Part shown: piece after piece, positions 37,582-48,715 of the stretch
Layout: the number at the start of each line of letters is the position of its first letter
Numbering within the stretch: the first letter of the stretch is position 1
NCBI GenBank assembly: GCA_963693315.1
Contig: OY856187.1
Location: 382,889,711-382,953,710 of the forward strand
From: Diogma glabrata
Lineage: Eukaryota > Arthropoda > Insecta > Diptera > Cylindrotomidae
Length of the DNA stretch: 64,000 nucleotides
Reading direction: 5' to 3'
The notes under the pieces: model-generated
Told to the model about the DNA's origin: nothing
Databases searched by the model: none
The model's input: the letters and a program-made list of their open reading frames with translations, nothing else
Made by a program: the position numbers and the translations under genes

Positions 37582-38796
37582 TAGATGTTGTCGGTGAGGG
37601 GCGTACCTGCCCCTTCATCCATCAACAACCTTTCCTCCTCCTCGGTCCCTAAGTCTTCGATACTACTGCAATCCTCTGCAGCAGCATCCCCCTCCTCTTC
37701 CACAACCATATTTGCCACCTCACTGGGTGTCATTACGGTTGCGGCTGCCTTCCTGGGCTGTGGTGATAACTGAGGTACTTTCCCCGAGATGCCACCGGCC
37801 CCCTTTACCCCTGTACTTTCTGCTGTTGTCCTTCTAGGTCCATGGACAATGACTTTGCCAAACCGGTAGTTGAGAGTATTCCCCACCCCGGATAAGGCTG
37901 TCTTTCCCCTGTCGTCAATTAGAGCCGTCAGGAGTTGGCCTGTGCCCTCATCCCGACTTCCTGACAGCTTCCGCTCCCTAACACTCCCCAACAAATAAGC
38001 CGGCGTTTTGCCCCTCTTGCAAAGCGAGAGATTTCTCCCTGGTCTGCCCAGCACTCCTTGGTAGAAAGACGGTAATCTTGTGACGAATCAGAATTTCATC
38101 CCCCATTTTGGTCACAAGTATATGTGTACCGACTTCCACTTTAGGTAACACAGACTCAAGCCATTTCACCGTCTACTCGTCGTCGCATTCTACCACCACA
38201 TAACCAGCTTTGAAGTGGATACTCCCAAACCCAATCCTGTGATCAGCACATCCTATCGCTAGTTGGTTCACTAGCCCTGCTTCGATTAACCCCAGCTCCT
38301 CTGCACTAAGCATTGTCTGGGGATAATTCACATCCATAATAGCCACCTTGCTTGCCTTAATAACTCCAGCATAGCTGGTGCTTGTGTTGAGATGGTGTTG
38401 CTCCCTGTCTATGCGGGTGGCTATCCTGTGTTTCTTTGGTGCATTGTCCTGCGTCGTCGTCGACTCTCTGGCCCGCTTAATGTTTTGTGCTCCGACGGTT
38501 GGGGCTTTCCCTTTCCGTTCCAGAGCCCTTCTCTTTGAGTCCTCCGGAGAGATTCCCTCCGCGAGGAACCTTAGGTACCACCTGGTACCAGCATCACTGA
38601 GCCCCCGCCTCAGTTGGTCGTCCAGCCCTCCAGGCTGACCTAAAGGTGGTAGAGGTGGACCTCTATGTCGTCTACCCTTACCAACTCTAATCGGCACAGT
38701 GCCACTTTCTGCTGGCATGGAAGCTATACTGCTCCCGGCCACAGCAGTACCACTTGCCGCCGGTACACTTCTATCGTCAGCACGGCGAAGAGACAC
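37581..38796 (-). pseudogene. LOA-like ORF1 (gag-like), interrupted
   Basis: The frame from 38,796 gives 207 residues: a Pro/Arg-rich N-terminus, then a conserved block with YLRFLAEGISPEDSKRRAL (about 76-94) and the globular stretch MLSAEELGLIEAGLVNQL to GYVVVECDDE typical of LOA/Bilbo ORF1. An in-frame stop at 38,173 precedes more of the same domain (KWLESVLPKV..., 38,169 on). A frameshift near 38,045 moves the rest into another frame, which ends with an acidic Glu/Asp-rich tail and the TAA at 37,581-37,583. I see no CCHC knuckles. ORF1 proteins bind the element RNA. Confidence 0.75.
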
Positions 38797-39465
38797 GCTC
38801 CTGTGTCTTCCACTTGTACCCTCTCCTCTCGTCAGTGCGGTGACATCCCGCCTTTTGTGTTTGTTTGTGTTTTTTTATAATTATTTGTTTTCATTTTTGT
38901 TCCCACGAGAATCACGAGAAAGTAGGTCGACCAAGTCAGAGCTCTGTTAACTTGGCAAGGCAAATACACCTGGAGGTTGCCCGGTATCCAGGTGGCTCCG
39001 TTCGTGACTGGGATTGGCCCCCAGCCTAGACGATCATCGGCACGGCACGAATCGCATAACACCTTGATCCAGCCCATTTGCTAATCATTTAGCGTGACTC
39101 TCCACACCTGGATCATTAACACACGTGCAAGGAAAGAGCACGTAGACCCGGAGGCGATAGCATTATGAAGCGAATTCGTATTAGAAAATATTTCTTTATT
39201 TCATTTGTTGCACTTTTTTCTCAATTCCTAATTCCTCGGGGCAATGCCAGAATAGGCGTACTGGAGAAAAAATGTTCACTAGAAAAAAGTTTCCAAAATA
39301 AAACGTTTTCCTCTATTTTATAAGCAATCACTTTTTCAAGGACGAATCAGGCCCTAATCCTAGTTTAGACGCTGTTAATAAAATTTTTATTTTATTTTTA
39401 ATTATTTTGTTGAGTATAAATAAGTAATTATTGATTAAAATAAAAGTTAAAATGGCTTTTATTCA

Positions 39466-39746
39466 AATTTTCTTTCACTCGTGTCTGTGACCCTGAAGAC
39501 ATTCGGTCATTGATAACGCCCTCTCTGCACCTCCCTCAACCATCACTTCCATCACAGATTTTTGTTTTGTTCTGTTCAAAATAATGAATTTTATTTTCCT
39601 TTAAGATATGTAATTTTATTTTTCACTCGATTCTGCGACCCTGCAGACCTTCGATCAATGATAGCACCCTCTCCGTACCCATCTCTCAGCCATCACATCA
39701 TAGATTTTTGTTTTTTTCTGTCGGTTACATATTTAAAGATATGTAC
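39466..39746 (+). repeat. Satellite D, left block (about 2 units of ~140 bp)
   Basis: The unit reads roughly ATTTTATTTTTCACTCG.TTCTG.GACCCTGCAGACCTTCGATCAATGATAG, CCCTCTCC, CTCAACCATCACATCATAG, then ATTTTTGTTTTGTTCTGTCGGT. The same unit fills 43,100-44,489. The block stops exactly where repeat B copy 2 begins (39,747). Confidence 0.8.
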
Positions 39747-41450
39747 TGTAATGAAGAGCTCTTCGTTGACGAATCAACGAAGTGGCACAGTAGGTCACGT
39801 ACCTAGCGTGATTTATTTATAGCCTCAGGCTAGCGTCAATTCTATGGGAACGAGTAAAAAATCCTGCTACTTCAGCACAAATAACTGGATAGTACGCGAG
39901 AAAACATGATACGAACGGGTATGAGAAAAAGCAAGTGAAAGACTGAGACTCTGGCAACCCTCTTATACGAACGAACCACGACCACCACGTTCAACCCCTA
40001 TAATCAATCACTCATTCACATGCTCTCGTATTTCATACACTCACACGCTCGCGCATGCACACACATACATACCCATTCACACACATCTCATTCTCAGGAT
40101 GGCAATACCTTATGATTTGGCGAGGCAACTGGAGAAAACGAACGTAAGACAAACCAAAACCTCACGCTAAACAGGAATAGGATTGTAATAACCCGTGATG
40201 CGAAATATTCATCACTACAACGCTTAAATCAGTGGACAAAAGTTTATGTATGACAAAAAAATTCACAGTACAGGAATCCGTGGCGAATGTGGATCTGGTT
40301 TCCCTTTTCGGTAGTTCATAGTATTACTTTTACTGCAACATTGCGTACATCGGAATCAACTAAAAATTGTTCAACCATTTCTATTAGCACAGACTGATCA
40401 CCCTTGTACTACTCATTCCATGAATGAATTAGCGATGTCGATCCTTCTCTATGTTTGGGAGTGGTTTTTTTTTTGTAATGAAATTAGATCAGGTCCACAT
40501 ATATGGTTAGTAAACGAGATGCACATCCCCAAACGCCGTTGCAACGTTTCCACTAATTTGGTTCCCAGCTTATCGAAACGATACACACCAAAAACAATTC
40601 TTTAAAAAAAATAACTTGACAATCATGGTTACATAGTAATGTAGCATATGCTTTACCGAATTGTCCAACCACATTATTCGTCGAGATGCAATAAATGAAC
40701 TAAAAATTCGTCTGATCACAATAGGATGACGATATTAGTTTTCATTTTCTTTTATTTTCATCCATCACAACCTTCTACAATAATCCAGTCGTCACTGTTA
40801 TTGCCCAAAACTTGGTTTTCGTCGCATCATCAAATTTACGCCAAACTACATCAATTGATGGATTCATTATTAACAAGCCATCCAATTTTTTTATTTTATT
40901 TTAATTAGTTTACGGTTTATATTAATAAGTTTTACCATACTTAGGTAGAATTCTTGTTTATATGTTACATGCCACCACTACACTCATTCACATATACCCA
41001 CAGCACACATATACATATACACACGCTCATACACCTACAAACATATCCATATTCATTCCTACTTGCAAATAGAGCTACATTAAAATTATGACTCACCTGA
41101 GGTTTGTGGTCGAACCCTCTCCGTCATCCCCTTAACCCGCTGCCTAGCCCATAAAGTCCATCAGATCCATATAATTCCAATCCTTCGTTCGGTCCAGCAG
41201 AACCAAACAGTCATCCAGATGACCGGAGTACAGTGCGTGTGATATTTGATGTACACCATAGACTATATTATGCACCCGGAGCCGGAGGGTAACTTTCCGT
41301 AAGATGGTAGTTGAACGAAATACAAATAGTTGATGGCGGATATATCTTTAACTTTTACAAGGGGAACGGTATTGTATATATACGGCACGATCGCTCTAGC
41401 GCGGCGTGTTGAACCAGGTGATTGAATAGCATAAACGAAACAAGTGTATG
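39747..41450 (+). repeat. Repeat family B, copy 2
   Basis: It begins TGTAATGAAGAGCTCTTCGTTG, parallel to 3,756, and keeps the shared words (CAGTAGGTCACG, ACTTCAGCACAAAT, GAGACTCTGGCAACCC) and the CA-rich stretch to about 40,090. A second CA-rich block lies at 40,975-41,040, like 6,205-6,260 in copy 1. It appears inserted into satellite D, since D lies on both sides (with further insertions to the right). The right end is not defined. There is no supported ORF. Confidence 0.5.
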
Positions 41451-41529
41451 CTATACGTGATCTTTTATTTTATTTTTTTTTTGTGGTTTGAGTAATAAAT
41501 TCACTAATAATTGCTTGATTTCATATAAT

Positions 41530-41795
41530 TTAAATTGTACTAATGACGAGAACAAACATTGGCTTAAGCACTAGAACGTTCACACAAATATTTTTATCTT
41601 AAAAATTTTTTTTTTTGAATTAAATTAGTTGTACTCATGATGAGAACACAAATTGGCTTAAGCACTAAAACATGTACCTATATGCTTTTAATCTTAATTT
41701 TTGAATTTAATTAACTGCACTCATGATGGAAATACAAATTTGCTTAAGCACTAAAACATGCACCTATATATTTTAAACTTAATTTTTGAATTTAA
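41530..41795 (+). repeat. Triplicated ~90 bp tandem repeat
   Basis: Three units carry TTGGCTTAAGCACTA(G/A)AAC (third: TTTGCTTAAGCACTAAAAC), with CTTAAG at 41,563, 41,657 and 41,743 (periods 94 and 86), each preceded by (A/T)TGTAC/TGCACT(C/A)ATGA and followed by an A/T run. Confidence 0.8.
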
Positions 41796-41837
41796 TTATC
41801 GGACATACACAACATATACGGTATTTTATTTTATTCC

Positions 41838-42460
41838 TTAATTATTTTTGATAATTCGTATGAAAATCGTACACTTGGGGCATTTTGCTTCGTTAACGGT
41901 AGTGTGATGTGTCCTTATTTTTGTGGTTCCTTGTGAAACTTTGACTTGAGAACTACAACTCTCGAGTTCATCGCTTCTACGATTTAGAAATTTGATAAAT
42001 AGTTCAATTGTCGGAAAATCATTTTCAACTACATGGAGAGCCCATTCCCTTTTAGTTTCTTCACCAAGTTTTTTCAATAATATAAAAATGAGCCAAGGAT
42101 CGCGCCTCTCAGCTTCTTCACCTAACACCTTTAAGGCTTAAGAAGGTCACACATGTAATGAAGTGTTTTTGCCGTTGAATGATTAATGGTTGGTTGCTCC
42201 ATAAATTGCTTAATTAGCTGAGTTACTACTTGTTTTCGTTTATCGTACCGTTCTTTAATTTTAGACCATGTTTCTACGTAATTTACTTCGGTGATGGGAA
42301 TGTGACGCACCAGAGCTGCCACTTCACCCCGTAGTAATCCTTTTAAACATTGCAGCTTGTGTACATTGGAGATTTTTTCATTGCTGTCAATGGATGCTTC
42401 AAATAAATCGCGAAATGATGGAAATTCCGTACGAGAATTAAACTTAATTTCATAAATAAA
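41838..42460 (-). pseudogene. BEL/Pao gag relic (DUF1759-like)
   Basis: Reading down the minus strand from about 42,455, frames with FRDLFEASIDSNEK, LQCLKGLLRGE and AALVRHIPITEVNY, then WSKIKERYDKRKQVVTQL match the order of motifs in the DUF1759 domain of BEL/Pao gag. After a stop at 42,131 the next frame continues with EEAERRDPWLIFILLKKL and FPTIELFIKFLNRRSDELES. The first zinc-knuckle Cys (KCPKC) is just reached before the frame ends at 41,838. It belongs to a different, diverged BEL family from the element at 44.5-50 kb. No pol or LTR was found with it. The gene is dead: stops and a truncated 3' half. Confidence 0.8.
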
Positions 42461-43099
42461 TTATTGGTTTCGTTTATAAATATCATTTTTAAGTTTTTTC
42501 CGACATTTATTTAATCACATCTATCACAAACAAAACAAATAAAATGTCAACTTACGTCAAAACAAATCCAACTGGATAATATTATTCGACTAAGAGTCAC
42601 AATAGACTAAGAGCGAGAATCCTGTCTTTAACCACGTATTTATAATAAAAACAAAACTCTGTTTTTACACCTCAACAACCGATTATTTATTCTCTTTCGG
42701 TAAATATGTGTAACCACAAAAAAAGGTCTTTACTAATATCTAGTACTACAATGAGAAGACAATTATAAACAGAAACATTGACTAAGATACGATTGTAGGA
42801 CATCTACATGGGAATAGCGCAAGTTATTATACAACCGTTCTATGCTAAGTTTATAGCAACTAACGATCACAAATTGAATAAAGGAAATTACATTAGAAAT
42901 ATTACACAACTATTGTAGGATAATAATGATTTTTTTTTTTTTTTTTTAACGGAAACGATAGTAGATGATGACTATGGATTGAGTATAAGAACCTATGTGT
43001 AAAGGAAAATGAAAATAATTATAAAAATTTCAGTTAAGACAAATTTGCTGTGTGAGGGACAGGGGTTCGAATTTCAATCCCGGCGTTTGAATTACCTTT

Positions 43100-44489
43100 C
43101 ATAACAGTACATTATTGTAAAATAATGTATTTTATTTTCCACTCACTTTCACAACTCTGCAGACCTTCGATCAATGATAGACCACTCCCCCACTCATTCT
43201 TTCAACCTACACTGCATCTGATAGATTTTTGTTTTTGTTCTGTCGGTCAAATATTTTATGATATGTTATTTTATTTATTTTATTTCTCACTTGTTTCAGT
43301 GACCCTGTGGACCTACGATCAATGAAAGTTTTCTCCCCCAACACCTTCTTCAATCATCAAAACCCTCCCTCATACTTCACATCATAGATTTTTGTTTTGT
43401 TCTGTCGGTCAGATATTTTATGATATATTATTTTAAAATAACATTTTTTATTTTCCACTTGCTTCTGCGACCCTTGATCAAAGATAGCCCACTCGCGCCA
43501 GCTCCCTCAACCATCCTTTTATCTGATAGATTTTTATTATTGTTGTGTCGGTCTAATATTTTAGCATATGCTATTTTATTTTTCACTCGCTTCTGTGATT
43601 TTGCAGACCTAGACCTTCGATCAATGATAGCACCCTCACCTACCCACTTTCTCAACCATCACATTTGCCGGTCAGATATTTTAAGATATTTACATTATTA
43701 TAAAATAAAATATTTTATTTCCACTCAGTTCTGGGATCCTGCAGACCTTCAATCAGTGAAAGTCCTCTCCCCTCCCACTCCCTCAACCATCACTGTATCT
43801 GATAGATTTTTGTTTTTGTTCTGTCGGTCAAATATTTTAAGATGTTATTTTATTTTTCCACTCACTGCTGCGACCCTGCAGAACTACGATCAATGACAGC
43901 TCCTCTCCCATTCTTTAAACCACCAATACCCTACCTCCACAATCAAATCATAGATTTTTGTTTTATTCTGTCGGTCAAATATTTTAAGAAATTGGGGGTT
44001 ATTCGAGAACACTTAAACTAAAGTAAGTAACGAAGTAATTGGACTTTTTCAATTCAAAGGTATGGTTAGAAGTTTCTCGGAAAAACACCACTTTTCAGTT
44101 TACGTATTTCGGAGGGATTTGAACCTTCCTCTTCAGTGCCTTGTTCGAATCCTTAGGCAGACACGATATCAGCTAAGCCATGTTATGAAAATGTTTTTAA
44201 ATTGCATGGGAATTTTTGCATTAAATTTCTAGCATTAAATTTAAATTTTAAGATATGGTATTTTAATTTTTTTCACTCGCTTCTGCGACCCTGCAGACCT
44301 ACGATCAATGGCAGCCCCCTCCCCACCCTTCCTCAACCATTACATCATAAATTGTTGTTTTGTTCTGTCAATTAATAATTGACCTGTCCTGACCTGTCGG
44401 TCAGATATTTTAAGATATATTATTTTAAAATAATGTATTTTATTTGCCACTCACTTCTGCGACCCTGCAGACCTTCAATCAATGATAGC
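43100..44489 (+). repeat. Satellite D, right block (about 8 units of 120-150 bp)
   Basis: Units recur with GACCCTGCAGACCT(T/A)CGATCAATGATAG, a C/T-rich stretch with CTCAACCATCAC, and ATAGATTTTTGTTTTGTTCTGTCGGTCA followed by ATATTTTA(A/T)GATAT (starts near 43,135, 43,265, 43,450, 43,575, 43,720, 43,855, 44,265 and 44,440). The array is interrupted by the SINE-like insert at 43,990-44,244 and ends inside a unit (...AATGATAGC) where the BEL LTR starts. Confidence 0.85.
43990..44244 (-). mobile_element. tRNA-derived SINE-like insert in satellite D
   Basis: The insert is bounded by ATTTTAAGA at 43,981-43,989 and 44,245-44,253, so it splits one satellite unit. On the minus strand it has a strong B box GGTTCAAATCC (about 44,114-44,104) about 60 bases after a weaker A-box-like TTAGCTGATATCG. 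The spacing and the tRNA-like 44,185-44,104 stretch suggest a tRNA origin. It is unrelated to the SINE at 30,784. Confidence 0.55.
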
Positions 44490-44790
44490 TGAATCAATAA
44501 TTTATAATTTTCTTATTTCCTTTTAAACTTTATTTTTTAATTAAATTCTAGTTATAGAGAGAGTTTTATACAAAAAAAAAATCTTAACGGTACTACTGAT
44601 ATAATTAAATAATTCAATCTACTACTTCAATCTACTACTAATTTTGATCTACTATCAATTATTAATTGAACACTAGATGTAGCTACTGTTTAGTTTTAGC
44701 AAAGACATTAATAAAATGTTATTAACATAAATAAGTATAATATTCTTTACAGATCTAATTGAATTTTCTTTCAAATTTCATTCTCCAACA
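44490..44790 (-). mobile_element. BEL/Pao 3' LTR (301 bp)
   Basis: On the minus strand it starts TGTTGGAGAATG at 44,790, directly after the purine tract, and ends TTATTGATTCA at 44,490. Beyond the end, satellite D sequence begins mid-unit, which fixes the outer edge. TG...CA ends and a TGTTGG start are usual for BEL/Pao. The matching 5' LTR is absent near 50 kb, so age cannot be read from LTR divergence. Confidence 0.75.
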
Positions 44791-44803
44791 TCCCGGCCCC
44801 TTT
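44791..44803 (-). other. Polypurine tract of the BEL/Pao element
   Basis: The minus strand reads AAAGGGGCCGGGA immediately before the LTR start TGTTGG. This is the expected priming site for plus-strand DNA synthesis. Confidence 0.7.
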
Positions 44804-46102
44804 GAATCGAATGATTCAAGTTATTGGCAATCGACAAAGTTTGACTATTGGTCGTTTTATGTTACCGTGCTGTGTTTTAAGTGTAACAACTCTAACGTTG
44901 CCATCTGTTCCCGGATGTAATTGTACCACTTTGCCCAGTAACCACTTTGATGGTGGCAAGTTGTTTTCCTTTATCAGGACGATATCTTCAATTTTAACGT
45001 TTGATTGTTTTCTATGTCATTTGCTTTGGTGTTGTAGGGTGGTTAAGTACTCTAGATACCATCTTTTCCATATATGCTGCTTCATTTTTTGTACAATCTG
45101 CCATCTGGATTATTTTGACATATTGATGCCCGTTAGATCTTCACCAGGTAATTGAATGGAATGTTGACCGATCAGAAAATGAGCTGGTGTAAGATAGTCC
45201 AAATCATCATTTGATAGTAGACAAATCGGTCTTGAGTTTAGCATAGACTCAATTTCAACTAGAAGGGTTGTCATCTCTTCGGTAGTGAGTATATGGCCAT
45301 CAGTAACTCTTCTTAAATGAAATTTTACGCTTCTTACTGCAGATTCCCAGATACCTCCAAAATGCGGTGCACTGGGAGGAATAAATTTAAATGTGATTTC
45401 GTCTGCCAAAAGAAAGTTTGAAAAATTAGTAACATTTTGTTTCAGAAAGGTATAAAATTGATAGATGTGATGACGTGCCCCAACGAAATTTGTGCCATTA
45501 TCACTTAGTATTTCTTTGCACAATCCTATACGGGCTGTAAATCTTCATAAAGCTGCTAAATAGGCATCTGTAGTGAGATCAGACACTAGTTCGATGTGTA
45601 TTGCCTTTGTGGCAAGGCAAACGAAAACACACATGTAGCCTTTATGTGGTTTCTGCCCTCTTCCTCTTCTGACATATGTTTGAAATGGCCCTGCATAGTC
45701 AACTCCCACATTATAAAATGGCTTGATCAACTCAACTCTTGACGTAGGAAGTTGACCCATGACTTGATTGGTATTATTGGTGTTATATTTGGCACATCTT
45801 ACACATTTATGAACCACTTTTCGAATAAGATTTCTACTACCCAATATCCAATATTTGTGTCGTAACGTGGCCATCATTAGCGTTGGCCCAGCATGCAGAT
45901 GACGTATGTGGTGTTCTCGAATGATTGATTCTGCTATGTTATCTTGCGCCGTGAGTATTATTGGGTGTTTTACGTTGTAAGTTATTGATGCATTTGTTAT
46001 TCTTCCACCAACTCGTAGTAAGCCCGATTCATCAAGAAATGGTTCATAATATTTCAATTTACTTGATACTGGTAGTTCTTTCTTAGAGCTAATCAATTTC
46101 AT
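44804..46102 (-). pseudogene. BEL/Pao integrase
   Basis: From 46,102: a zinc-binding region with HIRHLHAGPTLMMATLRHKY and CVRCAKYN (the HHCC finger), the first catalytic Asp in VGVDYAGPFQ, an in-frame TGA near 45,545, then LSDNGTNFVGA (second Asp) and PHFGGIWESAVRSVK (Glu). The conserved LTPAHFLIG precedes a stop at 45,110. The C-terminal region continues in frame-broken form with VLIKENNLPPSKWLLGKV and GRLP-like IVKLCRLPI, ending at the polypurine tract. All three catalytic acids are present, but at least two stops inactivate it. These motifs are diagnostic for BEL/Pao integrases. Confidence 0.92.
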
Positions 46103-46142
46103 TTCGGTTTCGAAGTATTTTAATTGAATGTGATGGAATATT

Positions 46143-47021
46143 TTACGTTGGGCTCGTTGAATTTCTGTTACTGAATTTCTGAACGTACGCTAACACTCGA
46201 GTTAATGTGTTAAAGCTGGATATTTTGGTACTCATGCTATCAATAATGCTTGCATGGATAATTTGAGCAGAGAATGCATGGTTTCGCATTTCTTGGGTGG
46301 TATTTGATTGTCCTTCAAAGTTTTTTGGCCAATCATCTGCGTTTGGTAGCCAGCTTGGACCGTTCCACCACAATTGAAATCGTTGGAGGGTTTCTGGTTC
46401 AAGTCCTCTTGAGGCACAGTCAGCTGGATCATCCCTAGATTCAACATGTCTCCATTGTGATCTACTCATATTTGTAAGTATATCTCCGGTTCTATTACCA
46501 ACAAAAGTGTTCCATTTGGTAGGATGAGCATTAAGCCAATCCAATACAATGGTGGAATCAGTCCAAGCCACCATGCCAGTTATTTCGGCTTGCAGTGCCT
46601 TTTTGACAGCCGGAAGTAGTTTGCTTAGAAGTAACGCACCACACAGTTCTAAACGAGGAATGGATAATTGTTTAATTGGTGCCACCTTGGTTTTTGCGGA
46701 CAACAATTTAGATTTGGTTTCTCCATTTATGTTGGTTATCTTTCCATATACAACAGCAGAGTACGCATATTTAGAAGCATCTGAGAATCCATGTAATTCT
46801 ATTTGACTTCCTGAGTTGATATTAAGGTATCTTTCCAACTCAATATTGTCAATCTTTGGTAAGTTGTTTCTCAATTTTAGCCACTCGTTGAGTAGATCTG
46901 AGGGTAATGGATCGTCCCATCCTAATTTTTCAGACCACAGTTTTTGAAAAAATATTTTAATTGCGATTGTTACTGGAGCTAACCACCCTAATGGATCGTA
47001 CAGACGACTAGCTTCGGACAT
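46143..47021 (-). pseudogene. BEL/Pao RT end and RNase H
   Basis: The frame opens SEASRLYDPLGWLAPVTI, the BEL-specific block after the RT palm. It continues to LHGFSDASKYAYSAVVY, where FSDAS carries the first RNase H Asp, then LSIPRLELCGALLL with Glu, and VAWTDSTIVLDWL with Asp. VGNRTGDI and WRHVESRDDPADCASRG follow, with DDPAD the last acid. It is joined upstream to the RT only through two frameshifts (about 47,200 and 47,040) and downstream to integrase through another near 46,140. Confidence 0.92.
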
Positions 47022-47203
47022 ATACCCCTTTTAGTGGTTATTGGTAGATCATTTAGGCTTACTTTAAATTGAAAGCAATCTTTCAGGGGGTCCCAGTGTA
47101 GTCCTAATAACTTGGTAGAATTGTTTGTTGCATCATGTATTTCTAACATATTATCTTTATTACCAATGTGATTCTTGTGATTTACCTCACTCTTATTCGA
47201 CAG

Positions 47204-48715
47204 TCATTTACGAAGTTGAAAGCCTCTGCTTGATAGTATGGCATCTATTTCACCTTTAAGCTTGATTACTTCGTCCACTGTTTCCGCTCCAGTCATCAAA
47301 TCATCGATGTACATGTCGTTTTTGATGCAGTTGACTGCTGTTGGGAACTCTTCAGTATACTGTTTCGTCGTTTCAAAGACTGCTCGAGTGGATAAAAAAC
47401 TGGCACTTGCTGTACCATAAGTAACAGTTAGCTTTTCATAGGTATTGAATGGTTTACTGTCTTCTTCTCGCCTAATTATTCTTTGAAACCTGGTGTCGCT
47501 TTCGGTTATTCGAACCTGGCGATACATTCTTTCAATATCACCAGTTAGAACTACTTTAAGTTTTCTGAAACGGGATATAATATCATAAAGGCTGGATTGT
47601 ATAATTGGTCCGACAGCCAAACAATCATTTAATGATTTACCCGAGGACGATTTGGCTGAGCCGTCAAAGACGACTCTTAACTTTGTGGTTGTACTCGTGC
47701 TTTTTATAACACCATGATGTGGTAAATAATACAACGGTTCGTTTATACTAGTAATACTAGTGGTTATTTTCTGCATATGTCCTAGGGCTAAATATTCCTG
47801 CATAAAGGCCTTATACTGGGCTGCAAATTCAGGATCTTTTGCGAATCTTCGTTCAATAGAGTACATACGTTGTACTACTTGTGGATAAGAATTGCCTAAA
47901 TTAGATGGTGGAATCTTGAATGGTAAACTAACTGTGAATCGACCGTCATTATCAACAGCTTTACTACTTTCGAAACACTTTTCACACAATTCTTCTTCTG
48001 GCGATAAACGTAGTTGTGTGTTCTCCACAGCTTCCACCTCCCAGAATCTTTTTAAAAGGTTTTCTAACTCATTCGACGCATCGTCAACGGAAATTGTTAT
48101 AACTTGTTGTGGCCGCTCTTCATTGATCTTTCCCGCTGCAACCCATCCTAATTGTGTGTTTTGCAAAATCAAGTTATTTTGGGTAACTATCTTGCCATCC
48201 AAAAGTATATCAAAGAATATATCTGCTCCTATTATGATATCTATATCTGCTTCTTCGTGAAAGTGAGGGTCAGCCAATGCATACTGTTTGAAATCCTTTA
48301 TGTTTACATATTCAGATATTGTTCGTCGCTTGGCCGTTAGTTTATGGAAAACAAATGTTTCGATCTGAAAAATAGGCTTTGATTGATTCCACGGTGTTAT
48401 GGTTAGTGATACTGCTCCCCTTGTATATCCGCTTGTGGTGGATCCAATGCCTGATATAGTCAGCTTAGCACTAGTTCTGCGAAACTGTAGTTTTTGCACA
48501 CAATTTTCAGTAATAAAAGACCCTTGTGATCCAGAATCTAATAATATGCGACACAATTGGTACTGGTTATTTGCATCAAGCACATTGACCAGGGTGGTGG
48601 GAAGTAATGAAAAGCCTATATTATTGGTTGCGGTGGTACAAATGTGATAACTATCGGTTGATGGTTTCTCTGGGTTAGCTGTGATTGTTGGTAGATCACT
48701 CGGTGTCGTTGACAT
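47204..48715 (-). pseudogene. BEL/Pao protease and reverse transcriptase
   Basis: A 503-residue frame. The protease active site is RILLDSGSQGSFIT (residues about 57-70), and the domain runs through IIGADIFFDIL. The RT follows: a YLPHHGVIK entry motif, LRVVFDGSAKSSSGKSLND, LTGDIERMYRQVRI with the first catalytic Asp, RTYEKLT-like and YGTASASFLSTRA, then MYIDDLMTGAE with the catalytic Asp pair near residue 475. It ends GFQLRK at 47,204, where the intact family would read on, so a frameshift lies here; the next 160 bases keep pol similarity in another frame. It overlaps the gag frame by 100 bases in a different phase. Confidence 0.93.

Larger units (their letters stand above)
34280..39170 (-). 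mobile_element. LOA/Bilbo-like LINE, full length (4.9 kb), 15 bp target duplication
   Basis: The exact direct repeat CGAATTCGTATTAGA flanks the element at 34,265-34,279 and 39,171-39,185. On the minus strand it runs 5' region, ORF1 (gag-like), ORF2 (endonuclease, RT, RNase H, Cys/His end), a short 3' UTR, and a tail of four to five TAATC-type pentamers (34,280-34,300). The pentamer tail is partly identical to the target duplication, as in LINEs that slip on the target. GC content is visibly higher than in the surrounding DNA. ORF1 and ORF2 both contain stops and frameshifts, so it is inactive, but the sharp boundaries imply a fairly recent insertion. Confidence 0.92.

Noticed and set aside
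43060..43090. B-box-like GGGTTCGAATTTC
   Set aside because: No A box upstream, no boundaries; chance match or unrecognisable SINE fragment.
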